NCBI GenBank assembly: GCA_964035575.1
Contig: OZ037924.1
Coordinates: 1,154,045 to 1,218,044 of the forward strand
Origin: Rhynchopus sp. YZ270_cl-10
Lineage: Eukaryota; Euglenozoa; Diplonemea; Diplonemida; Diplonemidae
Direction of reading: 5' to 3'
DNA: 64,000 nt
Of this stretch, positions 19,501-30,799 are shown piece by piece. The notes under the pieces were generated by a model, which saw nothing but the letters and a program-made list of their open reading frames with translations, had not been told where the DNA came from and ran no database searches. Made by a program: the position numbers and the translations under genes. Position 1 is the first letter of the stretch; every line of letters begins with the position of its first letter.

Positions 19501-21643
19501 ATGAGTGCCCCGCAGCAGCAGCAGCAGCAGCAGCCGAACACGGAGGAGGTGATCGAGGCTGTGTTCCACCGCCTGGCGGCACTGCGCTGCCAGAACACGC
19601 TCAAGGCCTTTGAGGCCGAGCTGCAGGCGTTGAACCTGCTTCCACCACCACCGGCACCTGCCGCGACACAACCACCACCACCGGCAGCAGCAGCGCCAGC
19701 AGCAGTAGCGCCAGCAGCAGCCCCAGCAACGGAGACCCCCGAGGCCACGCCTGCAGACACCACCACGGGGCGTGGCTACCCCTTCGAGCAGTACCCCAAT
19801 GTGGAGGCTCCTGACGTGGTGCAGTCGCCCAAGCCTATGACATCCCCACCGCCGCCGGCAGAGCCTGTAGCGGACAGTGCTGTGTCCACACCTGCCGAGG
19901 CGTCGCCAGTGCGCAAGGCGGTGTCCCCCGAGGCACCAGCTGCAGCAGTGGTGCCTGCCGCAGAAAGCGGTGCCGCAGATGAGGAGGAGGAGGACGACTG
20001 GCAGGGCAACGAGGACGGCTTCCTCCGCGTCGCTGCCCGCGAGCAGAGCTTCGTCGACGAGGAGATCTGGGAGCCTGAGCGTGGCCGCCGTCCGTCCTTC
20101 TCCCGCGGGGCTGGCATCACCGCAAAGGAGCACAAGCACTACGTTCGCGACATGATCAACCTGGAGCACAGCAAGATCCTCAAAGACATGGGCGAGAGTG
20201 CGCCGGAGACATCCCCCAAGAACGCACGAGAGGAGGAGAAGCCTGCAGAGAGCGACGTCGTGAGCGAGGCGGGCGACGCTGTGGCAGACGCAGACGTGCC
20301 GGCTGCTGCGGCAGAGGCAGCGCCGTACGCACCACCAGCACCACCGCAGCCGGTGCTTGAGAAGTTCTCCCTGCAGGTCATCTACGAGAAGGGCAAGACC
20401 GGCTTCGAGCAGGACCGTGAGTTCCCTGTGCACCGCGACAGCGTCATTGCGGGGCGCTACCAGATCCTCGAGTACATCGGGAGTGCTGCGTTCTCTGATG
20501 CCGTGCAGTGCTTGGACCTGAAGACGAACCACCCGGTATGTTTCCCTTCCACTACACTACAACCCAACCACACAACCCTCAGGTGTGCGTAAAGATCATT
20601 AAGAACTCGAAGGACTACTTCGACCAGTCGCTCGACGAGATCAAGCTTCTGCAGTACATCAACAGAAGCGGCGACGCAGACGAGAACTGCGTGCTGCAGC
20701 TGTACGACTACTTCTACTACAAGGAGCACCTCTTCCTGGTCAGCGAGCTGCTGCGCGACAACCTTTACGAGTTCAGCAAGTACAACCGCCGCAACGGCGA
20801 TGCCCTGTACTTCACATTGCAGAGACTGCAGAAGATGACGAAACAAGTATGCCTCACTCCTTTCTTGCTATAGACATACCACACCACCACAACAGATCCT
20901 GACAGCGCTCGCCTTCATCCACAAGCTGAACCTCATACACTGCGACCTGAAGCCCGAGAACATCCTCATCCGCAGCTTCAGCCGCTGCGAGGTCAAGGTC
21001 ATCGACTTCGGTTCCTCCTGCTTCACACACGACCACCTCTGCTCCTATGTGCAGAGCAGGTGCTACCGTGCACCGGAGGTCATCCTGGGCCTGCCTTACG
21101 GACAGACCATTGACATCTGGTCTCTCGGCGCCATCCTGCCTGAGCTGCTGACAGGGAACGTGCTCTTCTACAACGACTCTGTGAACACAATGCTGTGCAG
21201 GATTGCTGCCATCTGCGGCCCGTTCCCCGCGCACATGATGAAGCACGCACGCCACGCACACAAGGTATGTGTCTGCCACGTACACAAACAAAAACACCCC
21301 TTCTGCAGTACCTGACGCGATCGGGCGTCTTCTTCGAGGAGACGAAGCAGGGCATCGAGCTGCTCTTCCCACGCCGCACCACACTGCGCAAACGGATGGA
21401 CAACTGCAAGGACGACCACTTCGTCGACTTCGTCACACAGCTGCTCCAGGTCGACCCTGCAAAGAGGTATGCTCCTTCCCTTCCTTTCATATGTTTCAAA
21501 GATAGCTAACGCTTTGTGTCTTGCTATTGAATACGTATGCCCAACCTGCAATGTTTCAAACTAAACCAAACAGACCCACTGCCGAGGAAGCACTGAGGCA
21601 CCCCTGGTTCGACGTAGACTACGGCCCGCTGCCACCTCTGTAG
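19501..21643 (+). CDS. DYRK-family protein kinase, DYRKP type, with N-terminal LisH-like motif
   Basis: Five exons: 19501-20535, 20583-20846, 20896-21264, 21309-21466 and 21574-21643; introns of 47, 49, 44 and 107 bp, all GTATGY...AG. The product is 631 residues. After a poly-Gln start comes a LisH-like helix (IEAVFHRLAALRCQNTLKAF), a long Ala/Pro and acidic linker, then the DYRKP signature FPVHRDSVIAGRYQILEYIG. The kinase core shows the ATP lysine in VCVKII, catalytic HCDLKPEN (Cys in place of the usual Arg, as in this subfamily), VIDFGSSC, and the activation loop SYVQSRCYRAPEVILG with the autophosphorylated tyrosine. The C-terminus ends TAEEALRHPWF. Known DYRKP proteins occur in plants and various protists; a role in growth or cilia signalling would be inference. 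All splice joins keep frame and family alignment. Confidence 0.9.
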
Positions 21644-23435
21644 AACAGAGTGCTCTTCACAATGTGCAGAGAGGGGGTGGGAGAGTGGGGGGTGGGGCTC
21701 AGGGGGGAGGCCCAAGGGGGGGGAAGGGTTGAAACATAAAAAAAACGTGGTATTCCTAACTGGTGGCGGGGGGTGGTGACCTCGTGGTGTATTGTGTGTT
21801 CTGGCAAAACTCATCAGGATACAGCTATTTTGATGGGCGTTGATCAGAACATCATTAAGGGTTGGGGAATCCGGGGTGGGATGGGGGTTCTATTTATTTT
21901 TTAAATCCTGGGATGGTGTGTGGTGTCGAAAGTCTTCAACAGACAAGTCACATTTTTTTTTTTTTTTTTGTGTTCAGTGTTCAACACTGCTGCGGGTTGT
22001 GTGGCAGGTTTTTTTTCATTCTTTTTTTCCCCCAGAGAAGTTCTGTGTGTCTACGTTGTTAGGTGACTCAGCAATTTTTCTGCGGTGAACAAAACTGCGT
22101 TTCTTGAAAAAGCGTTTTTTTTTCCCAGCACTGTCAAGCCTTCTTATTCATTTTCCCCCCAGGCCACTGCTGAGCTTCGCCCCAAGAAAAGCTACCCAAG
22201 AGCGGGGACATGATGTCACTGCCATACAAATTTTTCAACTCACCCGTTCCCGCCATGTTCCCAGCAATTCACCCCATTTTTCTTTTTTGGTTTCCTGTCT
22301 GTTCTTGCCCACACCAACCACCACTCGCACCTGGGAAACTCACCGTCAAAGCAATTTTTTTTTTATATAGTTTTTGTTTCTGCGTGCAGAGGCCATATTC
22401 ATCTACATTTTGATTTTTTGATTTGATTTTTGATTTTTTGATGTGTCTGCACGAGTCTTTTTTTTCTATTCTTAGACAGGTGTGCATGCGAGGCACATTC
22501 AGGTTTTCCCTTGTTTTATTTTATTTTATTTTAGGTCCTTTTCTTCGTGTTCTCCCTTCTTGCTTGGAGAATTATAAGAACGGAAACCCCCATTTTGTTA
22601 CAGTGTTGTTCCAAAAGGAACCAAAAGATGTGTTTTATGTTAAAGCACAGTTCCCTTTGAAATACTGCATACAGTATTACCCCTATTTTTTTTGGATGAC
22701 TGGAGCAGCGGCTTCATTCATCTCTTTAATTGTTCTCTTTTTTTTGCGTCACCCTTGGCACTTTCTGATGTGTTTTTTGTCATCAGAACGTCCCATTGAG
22801 GGTTGAAGGTGGTCATATGTGCCACCAACGACTGCAAGAGTTGGCTTTAGATTATTCCCCCACCCCCAACGATAAACCCACCAAAAAAATGTTCCCCATT
22901 CTCTTCTGTTTCCACTACAGGAAGAAGGAATGATTGGAGGGGAACAGCTCTCTCTAGAGAAAGGATGAAACAAGCAAAAAACTTTTTTGTTTTCTTAATT
23001 GTCGCTATTTGTAGGACAACAGGACTAAAAATGGTAGTGGAGCCACACTCTAGGGGTGGCTACACTAATACAACAAAGTTTTCAAAAGAAGAAAAAAAAA
23101 AAACAAAGCACAAACCCGCGCATCGAATATCAATGCAAAAGATTCTGTTCTTTGGAAAAGTGTCTGGTTGAATTTTCGTTTTCGATGACACATTTTTTAT
23201 GTTCGTGTTGTTGAGCTTTGCGAGTTTTTTTTTTCGAACCCCTTTTTTGTCTCCCATAAACCAAATGCGTTCTTTTCTGGAAAAGTACGTGAATTTATAA
23301 GCTGAGGAGACGGTTCAAAAAACATAGAGTCACTCGAGGGTTAGAGCACTCCCCCCCCTTTTTTTTTTGTGTGTGCCTGCTGCCTTTGTTGGTTTGCACA
23401 TTGAGAGAGAAAAATAACTGTAATAGATCCAGCTA
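21644..23435. other. Gene-free spacer
   Basis: T-rich homopolymers and short inverted motifs. GGTGACTCAGCA near 22063 resembles the dispersed block at 7138 and 11147. No coding sequence, RNA gene or clear element was recognised. Confidence 0.5.
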
Positions 23436-23925
23436 CTGTAAAATCGTTTAATTTGTCACAATTTAATTAACTGATTTGAAATATCAGTCATAAATAAACT
23501 TTGTCACACCCTAATAATATGTGTCACATTAAATGATGATTTAATTTATGTTTATGGTTATTTTTGTGTCTACTTTTAAAAGTACACGATGCTTTTCGCT
23601 CCCTGAGTACAAAAAAAGTTATCCGGCCTCCTCCTCTTGGTGTTGTTGTCATCTGCAACCGAGCCTCAGTAGAGACCCCCTAGGGACGGAATCGGCCAGT
23701 AGAGAACGCGTTGTCTCCTGTGCTCCGCACAGCCCCCTTTCAACCGTCTACAGCGTCTTCTCACAACCAACCACCTGACCACCCTTCCCACTACAGCCTC
23801 CCATATGTGTTCCCAAAACATAATTAAATCCTCATAAAAATGTGTCACTTATATAATATGTCATTTTGTCACCATTTTTGTCATTCTGTCACATTATCGT
23901 AAGTGACAAATTAAACGATTTTACA
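23436..23925. mobile_element. Non-autonomous TA-flanked inverted-repeat element (490 bp)
   Basis: Both ends carry CTGTAAAATCGTTTAATTTG as inverted repeats, with about 24 bp perfect, and the element is flanked by TA on each side (23434-23435 and 23926-23927), the target of Tc1/mariner-type transposases. The outer 140 bp on each side is AT-rich with many TGTCAC/GTGACA motifs. The central 23580-23800 is GC-richer and unlike the ends, as if captured. No transposase is encoded. Confidence 0.85.
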
Positions 23926-25631
23926 GTATGTGGGCGGGGGGTTTTTTTTTGACCCAATTTTTTTTGAGAAAAAAAATACAAAAAAATATGAAAAAAAAAA
24001 AAAACAGAATTAGATTATGATGCTGTGTCCGAAGGTGTGTTATTATGGCAAGTAAACGGCTTTCTGCTCCTGAGTAACGTTGGACATAGTAAATAGCGTT
24101 ATTATTTTTGGAAGACGGGATGTATCTTTTTTTTTTGAGCGTCCTTTGTGTGCTTTCTCTTCTTTTGAACGGAAAGTATATGAAATTGATTGAAATATAA
24201 AAAAAATGAAGTCACAGCCAGGGAAGTTCCTAAGTGGGACCGAGAACATGAAATTCTGGATTTTAGTTTTTTTTTCCTTTTTTTTTTTCCTTTTTTCCTT
24301 AGGGGGCTTTGTTGTGGTTTCTGGTGGGTTTCACTGTAGGTGACACACCACCAGTGTGGTGAAATGGTCGAAACTCTCAAAAGCAAGAGTTTTCAGGGGG
24401 CAAGAAAAAAAAATTGACAACAAAATCCTGCACCGTCCAGGGCTGTACCCCCAATTTATTTTTGCCTGCGGCGCCATTTTTCATTTTTTGCTCTTCAAAA
24501 AAGTGTTCGTCGAAGGCTAGATTTTTACGCCGTACTCAAAATTTTTTGCCTGTGGCGCCATTTATATTATTTTCTGCTCCGCAAAAAGAGAAGTGTAAAC
24601 GCCTCACCGTTCATCGGCGGAAGCACTGGTTCCACGGGTTATCGAACCCCAGAGAGCACTTCATTGGCATGCACACGGTTACCACTAGGGAGCGTGTATG
24701 CAGGTACAAAATCACTGCCCCATCCAAATAATATTCCCAACGTCTTTGGGGATCCCCTTGCATTTTGCAGCCAAAAATGCAACTAGGCCAAAGCTGCAAA
24801 AAGTTCCGCGCGCGTGTAGCGCGCCCGGGTTTGGGACCCCTTTTTGAATTTCGAGGGGCGGTTAAAGTGGGCCCAGAATCACAGTTCTGACACTCATTTA
24901 GCATTGTGAGCAACTCACTAGTGGTCGTAACCAAAATTTGTATCAATCAAGAACTTGTCCATTTTTTCGAAATGACCCCACTACAGTGAGGGTAGAGCTC
25001 AGAAAGCCTGAAAAAGGGCAAAAAACCCCCACCCAAAAAAAGGAAAAAAACGGGAACATAAATCCAGAATTTTGCTGTTTTTTCCGAGAACAAGGAACAA
25101 CCCTGGTCACAGCTTAACAAAAGGCCAAGAGTTTTAATTGTTTCCACAGCCTTATTAGGGAGTGTACTCCCAAAACACGCTTCAGAGTGTTCTTCACGGT
25201 ACAGTTACGCACCCAGTGAGAAATGTAAAGTGTGGCAAGCCTAGATTGGTAGACAACGAAGGAACCTCACAGGGTGGTCATCGTTGATAGAGCACACAGG
25301 TCTTGATGTAAGATGTGTGACCCATTGTGGATAAAGAAGTGGATTGCCGATAATAACTGAGAAAGCAAAATTCAGAAAAACTGACGGAGGCGTTGACCCT
25401 CTTTTTTCTGGAATTATGTTTTTTTTCCCCCCCTCCCCTCCGTTCCCCCTCCACACATAGAAAAAAACGACAAAAGCAAAATATTCAAAAAAAAAAAAAA
25501 TCAACTGGGGACCAAAAAACAACAACCAAAAAAAAAGACAAAACAAAACTAGTGAATTGCCCTTCCGTGGTGCAGTTAAACGATCCCCTCCCCCCCCCAG
25601 CACCCCTTTGATATTTTTCACTATTATATGG
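23926..25631. other. Gene-free spacer with partial repeats
   Basis: Includes two direct copies of a block around TTTTGCCTGYGGCGCCATTT (about 24457-24493 and 24547-24583), a tRNA-like TTCGA stretch on the minus strand near 24650 that does not fold convincingly, and a diverged reverse copy of repeat family A at about 24940-24990. No gene is supported. Confidence 0.5.
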
Positions 25632-25922
25632 ATGGCTGGGATCCATCTTAAAAAGATTTTGTTTCACATGATTGGACGGAAGATACGCTCTGTTCCTGAA
25701 TACTTTGCCTTCTCCAGAGATAAAGCAGAGTGGACCCTGAGGAAAAGCTACGTGTACTGCCCCATGACTGAGTCGCTTGTCACAACGGAAAGATCAAGAG
25801 CTGCAAAGTCTCATCTTCTGGCTATTGGGCGCCTGTACAGAACCCTTGTTTTGGATAAGGAACTTCAGGCTCTGCGCACGATTCTCATGGTGAGAAAAGG
25901 ACCCAGGGCTGTGTTGCGTTGA
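25632..25922 (+). CDS. Possible small basic protein, unknown
   Basis: 96-codon frame from ATG 25632 (MAGIHLKKILFHMIGRKIRS start, RKGPRAVLR end). Its base composition is nearer to the coding sequences than to the surrounding spacer, and the predicted product is basic with a helical, mitochondrial-looking N-terminus and a GRLYR motif. A GTGAGA after ATTCTCATG could be a donor site. I recognise no family. It may equally be noncoding. Confidence 0.3.
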   Translation: MAGIHLKKILFHMIGRKIRSVPEYFAFSRDKAEWTLRKSYVYCPMTESLVTTERSRAAKSHLLAIGRLYRTLVLDKELQALRTILMVRKGPRAVLR

Positions 25923-26022
25923 TACGATGTGTCTGTTCATTGTCCACTCTGCACATCTGTTGTATTTCACTTCCTCTTCCCACACCCCTTAGAAACCACA
26001 CAAGACAATACACAAAGACTTA

Positions 26023-27966
26023 CACCATGGACTCGTAATGACATTACGCGCGTCATGACGAGGTAATTACGAGTGCCTTGACGAGGGCACCCCCTCGTAA
26101 TTACGAGGGGGTGCCCTCGTCATGACGAGGTAATTACGAGGGCACCCCCTCGTAATTACCTCGTCATGACGTCGTCATGACGTGGGCACCCAGGTACCCA
26201 GGTACCCAGGTACCCAGGTACCCAGGTACCCAGGTACCCAGGTACCCAGGTACCCAGGTACCCAGGTACCCAGGTACCCAGGTACCCAGGTACCCCCAAT
26301 GACATAACGAAGTATCGCTTGAAAGTACCTTTCAATATACCTTGCTTGGGTGTGCATGAAGTAGCACACACAAGGTATATCAAACGATAAATCAATCAGA
26401 TAAAACGTTACATCATCGGAAAATTGTTGGCACCGCCGCCCTGTCTTCGTATTTATTACGTCGACAGGCCAAACAGCGTTGGGCTCAGAAGAAGCAGTGC
26501 AAGACACTGGGGATCAACATGAGAACCAACTCCCAACAACACAGGCTACCGAAGTAGCAGGTGGGGTGTTGCGGGTGTTTGGGGTGAGAAAATCGATTTT
26601 GGTAAGTTACAGCAGAAAATTCTTAAGTTTGCACTAGTCGAGAAGGGTTACCACTGCTCACCGAGCGGTGCACCCATTTAAGGGTGGAGAAGCGTGACAC
26701 GCACATACAAGTATGCACATTACTTCAACAAAGGCTGAATTCTGGTAATTCTAAGGGATGTGAATTACAGCCACCACATGGTTGTCATTAGGCTACTACC
26801 TTCGTCGTAGACGTATACAAAGGTTTCGCCCCCTTCTCTTTCATGCAAACTTAAGAAAATCCTGAAGTAACTACAACCTGGCGTGCGGGTACAGATGCAT
26901 TGCTTTGTTCTTTCCTCAAAGTCATGTGTGATCTCTCGGGTCTGTACTAAAGTCAGTGTTTAGATAAGCATCCACTTGACTCGTTCTAACAACCGTTGAA
27001 ATCTAGAACAAAACAACACACTGCCCCTTCTCACACCAAGCCGCCATGCTTCAAGAGCATGCCCTGGGCAAAAATTACTGTGACAAAAATTAGTTTCCTG
27101 GGGGAACGCAATATTTTCTTGTGCCTAGTCCTCCGCAAGAGCAGAGGACAGACTTTCCGGATCCCGAAGTCGAATTTCTTGCACTAGCTATGCTCCCTGG
27201 GTTAAATGGCTATAGCAGTGACTGACAAAGAGTTTCCCAGAGGAAGAAAGAACCTGTGGCGTAGAGTTGCGGGTTTTCATCGTTTATCATGTTTTTGTAT
27301 ACTGTCATCCTGTGAGGGTGTTTTTGGAGGTGTGGTGGAAAAAGGAACAGAAAAAAACAAGAAATATTACCCTCCCAGAATTCTTACGATTACGGTATTA
27401 TAATGGACACAGGATATCGTAAAATATCCGTGGTTTTTGAGAGGAGAACTGCGTATTTGTGTACCCCCAGATGGTCCATTAAAAAATTGTGTTCTTTTAC
27501 TTGGCCACTACCTAAATCTCGACCTTTATTTAAAAATTTTTTTATGCTGAGCCAAAGTAGTCGGTAAAGAAAAATATGGGGGAAGGAGGAAAAAAAACCG
27601 CAAAAACGCGTTTTAGACCCCCACAGATGCTCAAAAGCATCAAATTTTGCTTTTAATGGCCTCAAATCGTCGAAATTAGCCCTTTATAGGGGCAAAAAAA
27701 AAAATTCGAGAGTCCCTTTCCCTGGGAGGCAATAGCCAGACAATGACCACGGGAGCACCCCTCGTAATTACGAGGGGTCCCCTCGTAATTACGAGGGCAC
27801 CCCTCGTCATGACGTCGTAATGCCGTCGTCGTGACGAGGAAAACCCCACGTCATGACGTCGTCATTACGAGGGGGTGCCCGCGTCGTGACGACGTCATTG
27901 CGCGCGTAATTTCCCACGTAATTTCCCTCGTCCCTCGTCACGTAATGTCATTACAAGTCCATGGTG
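26023..27966. mobile_element. TA-flanked element with palindrome-cluster terminal inverted repeats (1.94 kb)
   Basis: Ends read CACCATGGACTCGTAATGAC on the left and its near-perfect complement on the right, flanked by TA (26021-26022, 27967-27968). Each end is a cluster of short palindromes (CCTCGTAATTACGAGG, CGTCATGACG) separated by CACCCC, spanning about 160-210 bp. The interior holds an (ACCCAGGT)n array and, at 27603-27711, a block shared with 43471-43581. No transposase frame was recognised, so it is probably non-autonomous. It ends 58 bp before the next gene. Confidence 0.75.
26187..26295 (+). repeat. (ACCCAGGT)n array, about 13 copies
   Basis: 8-bp tandem repeat inside the left end of the TA-flanked element. 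It has no stops in several frames. Confidence 0.95.
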
Positions 27967-28024
27967 TATGAGACTAAGTCTCTCTTGATCAAAACCTTTT
28001 CTCTTCTTCTTTTTACCTATATCA

Positions 28025-29074
28025 ATGCTGCCGTTCCTCCTCCCTGCTGTGCGCACTGCGTCCACCGCACCCCTCCACCTGCTCCACCTCAGCACACAAC
28101 GCCGCCACGCACGCGGCCGCAACGACGACCACGACATCCCTTTCGCCTCTGTCAACAAATTTGAGTGGGGAGGGTCCGAGGGAGGCAGCACGAATTACGA
28201 AGGGATTGACAGTCAGGGTGTCCTGACGCAAGGCGACCTGAAGGACATCATTAAAGAGGTGCTTCCCAGCGCACACATAGAGAAGGTCAATGTACACGAA
28301 AAGCCGCCGTCCGACCAAGACATCGTGACGCCTGCGACAGACCCGCTCCTGAAGGTGGCGGAGCTGGGTGGCGACAAGCTGGCTCAGCAGGCAACACATG
28401 ATATGCTGATGGAGGACTTCCCCGAGCTGCAGAACAGACCTGGTGCGGCGCAGGTTCTTGGACGCTACTATGAGAAGTCTGAGGAGGAGCGGCGTGTGAT
28501 GGAGGGTGTCATTGATGACAGTCTTGTGCCTGCTGGTGCGCCGCTGGGCGCGCCTTCTGCTGAGAGTGATGATCAGCTGCTTGCACCGCATTTCAGTCCG
28601 GAGACACGTAGGGCGCAGATCGTGCAGTTGACATCGCAGTTGACGAACTCAGCGTTGCACACCTTGCCCGACAACCTGGAGGCGAAGCAAGCGGCAGAGC
28701 TGCACGAACTGAGTCCCTGGGAGTACGGCGAGGAGGAGGCGCCCCTCCCAAACGAGTACTGGCATATGTCGCACGCAGAGCGGCGCTTCCTTGGTCTGCC
28801 CTATAAATCGGAGGATGGGAAGTGGAATCCGCCGCTGGCACACTTCACACAGCGGGCATCCGAAGACATCAATTTGAAGGTCTTCAAGGACATCATGCAG
28901 AAGGTGCGCAGCCACGGCGGCTCGCGTGATGCACTCGTGCAAGAAGAGGTAGACCTGCTGCGCCAGGCAGAGGAGAAGATCTTCGACCACCTCCGCGCTC
29001 GCCTTGACGACATGACACCGTTCTTGGACGAGCGGAGCCGTGTATGGCAGAAGAGACGTTCTGGGGACGCGTGA
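28025..29074 (+). CDS. Predicted mitochondrial protein, unknown function
   Basis: 349 residues, no intron seen. The N-terminus MLPFLLPAVRTASTAPLHLL is hydrophobic, Arg/Ser-rich and lacks acidic residues for about 33 positions, typical of a mitochondrial presequence. The remainder is acidic and helical, with a conserved-looking tract PWEYGEEEAPLPNEYWHMSH followed by ERRFLGLPYKSEDGKW. I do not recognise a family; a lineage-specific mitoribosomal or respiratory-complex subunit is possible but is a guess. It lies 224 bp upstream of the acetyltransferase gene, on the same strand, in the compact part of the window. Confidence 0.75.
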   Translation: MLPFLLPAVRTASTAPLHLLHLSTQRRHARGRNDDHDIPFASVNKFEWGGSEGGSTNYEGIDSQGVLTQGDLKDIIKEVLPSAHIEKVNVHEKPPSDQDIVTPATDPLLKVAELGGDKLAQQATHDMLMEDFPELQNRPGAAQVLGRYYEKSEEERRVMEGVIDDSLVPAGAPLGAPSAESDDQLLAPHFSPETRRAQIVQLTSQLTNSALHTLPDNLEAKQAAELHELSPWEYGEEEAPLPNEYWHMSHAERRFLGLPYKSEDGKWNPPLAHFTQRASEDINLKVFKDIMQKVRSHGGSRDALVQEEVDLLRQAEEKIFDHLRARLDDMTPFLDERSRVWQKRRSGDA

Positions 29075-29298
29075 TCGCGTCGTGGGGTTTGGGGGTGTTG
29101 TGATGTTGTGACAGTCACAAAATGGAAAGGTCCAAAAAAAAAAAGGGCACAATTATTTTGATTTTTCACATAATGTGAATGGTTCACATACACAGTCATC
29201 TGTGCTCTGAGTGCCAGAACTACTTTTTGGTACAGAACCCGCCTCTTGGGCGATAACAAAAAAAATCATCAAAAATAATAAAGTAAGGAACAACACAA

Positions 29299-29865
29299 AT
29301 GGACAACAGCGACGTGACCATTGAAGGGCGTGGGGTGGTTCTAGTGCCCTACAGTGCTGAGTACGTGGAAACGTACCATGCATGGATGTGCAGGCCCGAG
29401 CTTTTGGAACTGACGTGCAGCGAACCGCTGTCGCTTGAGGAGGAGTTCCGCAACCAGAAGGAGTGGCTGGAGAGCGGGGACAAGCTGACCTTTATCATTC
29501 TTGCAGGGGATGCTGCGGGTGTGCCTGTGGGTGACTGCAATCTGTTCCTGTTGATGGATGCAGCCTCTGACGAGGAGGCTACCGAAGAAGGGCAATCCAT
29601 CGAAGTCGAAGTGATGGTGGCAGAAACTGAACACCGTGGCAAAGGCCTCGCAACAGAGGCCCTGCGACTCATCATGAAATACGCAGTTGCATCTCTGTCC
29701 CCAAAACCCGTCAGGTTTGTCGCGAAAATCCTCGAAAAAAACGCGCCATCGAAAGCACTGTTCGAGAAGATCGGCTTCAAGGTCTTCAAGGAGGTGAAGG
29801 CCTTTGAGGAAATACACTACGAGCTGCTGCACGGTTCTGAGGAGTGGACCACGTTTCTGGAGTGA
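29299..29865 (+). CDS. NAT9-like GNAT N-acetyltransferase
   Basis: 188 residues. It follows the NAT9 family closely: start GRGVVLVPYSAEYVETYHAW, ELTCSEPLSLEEEF, LTFIILAGD, VGDCNLFL, then the acetyl-CoA binding motif with EVEVMVAETEHRGKGLATEA (R/Q-x2-G-x-G/A) and KNAPSKALFEKIGF near the end. GNAT enzymes transfer acetyl from acetyl-CoA to amines; NAT9 in animals has been linked to microtubule stability. The length equals the usual family size and no intron is needed. The ATG at 29299 is the first in frame and gives the family N-terminus. Confidence 0.88.
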   Translation: MDNSDVTIEGRGVVLVPYSAEYVETYHAWMCRPELLELTCSEPLSLEEEFRNQKEWLESGDKLTFIILAGDAAGVPVGDCNLFLLMDAASDEEATEEGQSIEVEVMVAETEHRGKGLATEALRLIMKYAVASLSPKPVRFVAKILEKNAPSKALFEKIGFKVFKEVKAFEEIHYELLHGSEEWTTFLE

Positions 29866-29982
29866 ATAACAAAAAAGAGGTCTTAACATTACACATCCGT
29901 CCCACCCTCCACATTACATATTGAACTCAACACTCATACCCACCCTGCAGGTTCCCCCCCCCTCTTTTATATCTTCATTACA

Positions 29983-30799
29983 ATGTCCGCAAGCAAGATG
30001 ATGTACGCCGCAGTGTTCGCGGCTGTTGCCTTCAACGTTGTGCGTGCCGACGAGGCTGACGAGGACGAGCTGGACGAGTCCCGTGCACGCCTCCAGGGAC
30101 TTGGAGTGAAGACCATCTTCCCCGACACCCACCCCAACGAGGTGGCCGTGACCGCAGGACAGTCGACCAAGGTATGTTGCATTTGACACAAAAGCTTTGC
30201 AACACAACATTTTCACCACAGGCACTGATCAAGTTCGACAACAACGCTGACACCACCTTCAACATTGAGTACATCAGCGCCTACCTCGCGTCCCCCAACG
30301 CAGTATGTTTCTCTTTCCCCAAATAACCTCTTCACTATTTCCCTCTCAGGCGACCCAGATCGCGCAGAACCTCTCCGGAATTGCCGTGAACAGGACCGTC
30401 AACCACCACGAGTCTGTGTCGATTGAGTACAGCTTTGCGTCGTTCAAGGAGCTCGAGCCGAAGGAGTACAACCTGGTGCTGCTGGTGAACTTCATGAGCG
30501 AGGACGACAACGAGCGTGACTCCCTTGCTGCCTTCAACGAGACCATCTTCATCCACGACGGGTCCTCCGCCTTTGACGTGCAGGGGCTCTTCCTTGCGAT
30601 CCTCATTGCCGGAGCCTTCTTCCTCTTCTACAACAAGTTCAACGGAGGCAAGAAGACCCTCAAGGGACCCTCCGCCGGAGTCAAGCGTGTCACCTCCACC
30701 TCCCCCGCACCCGAGGGAAACATCGACGAGTACATCAGCCTTGAGCACAAGAAGGCCACCCGCTCCCGCTCGGGATCCCCCACCAAGAAGAAGAACTAA
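29983..30799 (+). CDS. SSR1: Translocon-associated protein subunit alpha (TRAP-alpha/SSR1)
   Basis: Three exons, 29983-30171, 30222-30302 and 30350-30799, with 50- and 47-bp GTATGT introns; 239 residues. A signal peptide (MYAAVFAAVAFNVVRA) and acidic stretch are followed by the luminal beta domain (GVKTIFPDTHPNEVAVTAGQ; ALIKFDNNADTTFNIEYISA; ATQIAQNLSGIAVNRTVNH), one transmembrane helix (LFLAILIAGAFFLFYNKF) and a basic cytosolic tail. This is the standard TRAP-alpha plan; the protein sits at the Sec61 translocon and assists import of some precursors. N-glycosylation sites NLS and NRT are visible. It starts only 117 bp after the acetyltransferase stop. AATAAA at 30813 is the likely polyadenylation signal. 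Confidence 0.93.

Noticed and set aside
24621-24700. Possible tRNA gene on the minus strand (GGGGTTCGATAACCC with TAGTGGTAACC upstream)
   Set aside because: The T-arm has a mismatch, the acceptor and anticodon stems do not pair, and no anticodon loop is readable. Likely chance or an old relic.
26040-27960. CRISPR-like spaced palindromes (CCTCGTAATTACGAGG)
   Set aside because: The spacers are short and repeated (CACCCC-type), the DNA is eukaryotic, and the blocks are mirror images at the ends of a TA-flanked element.
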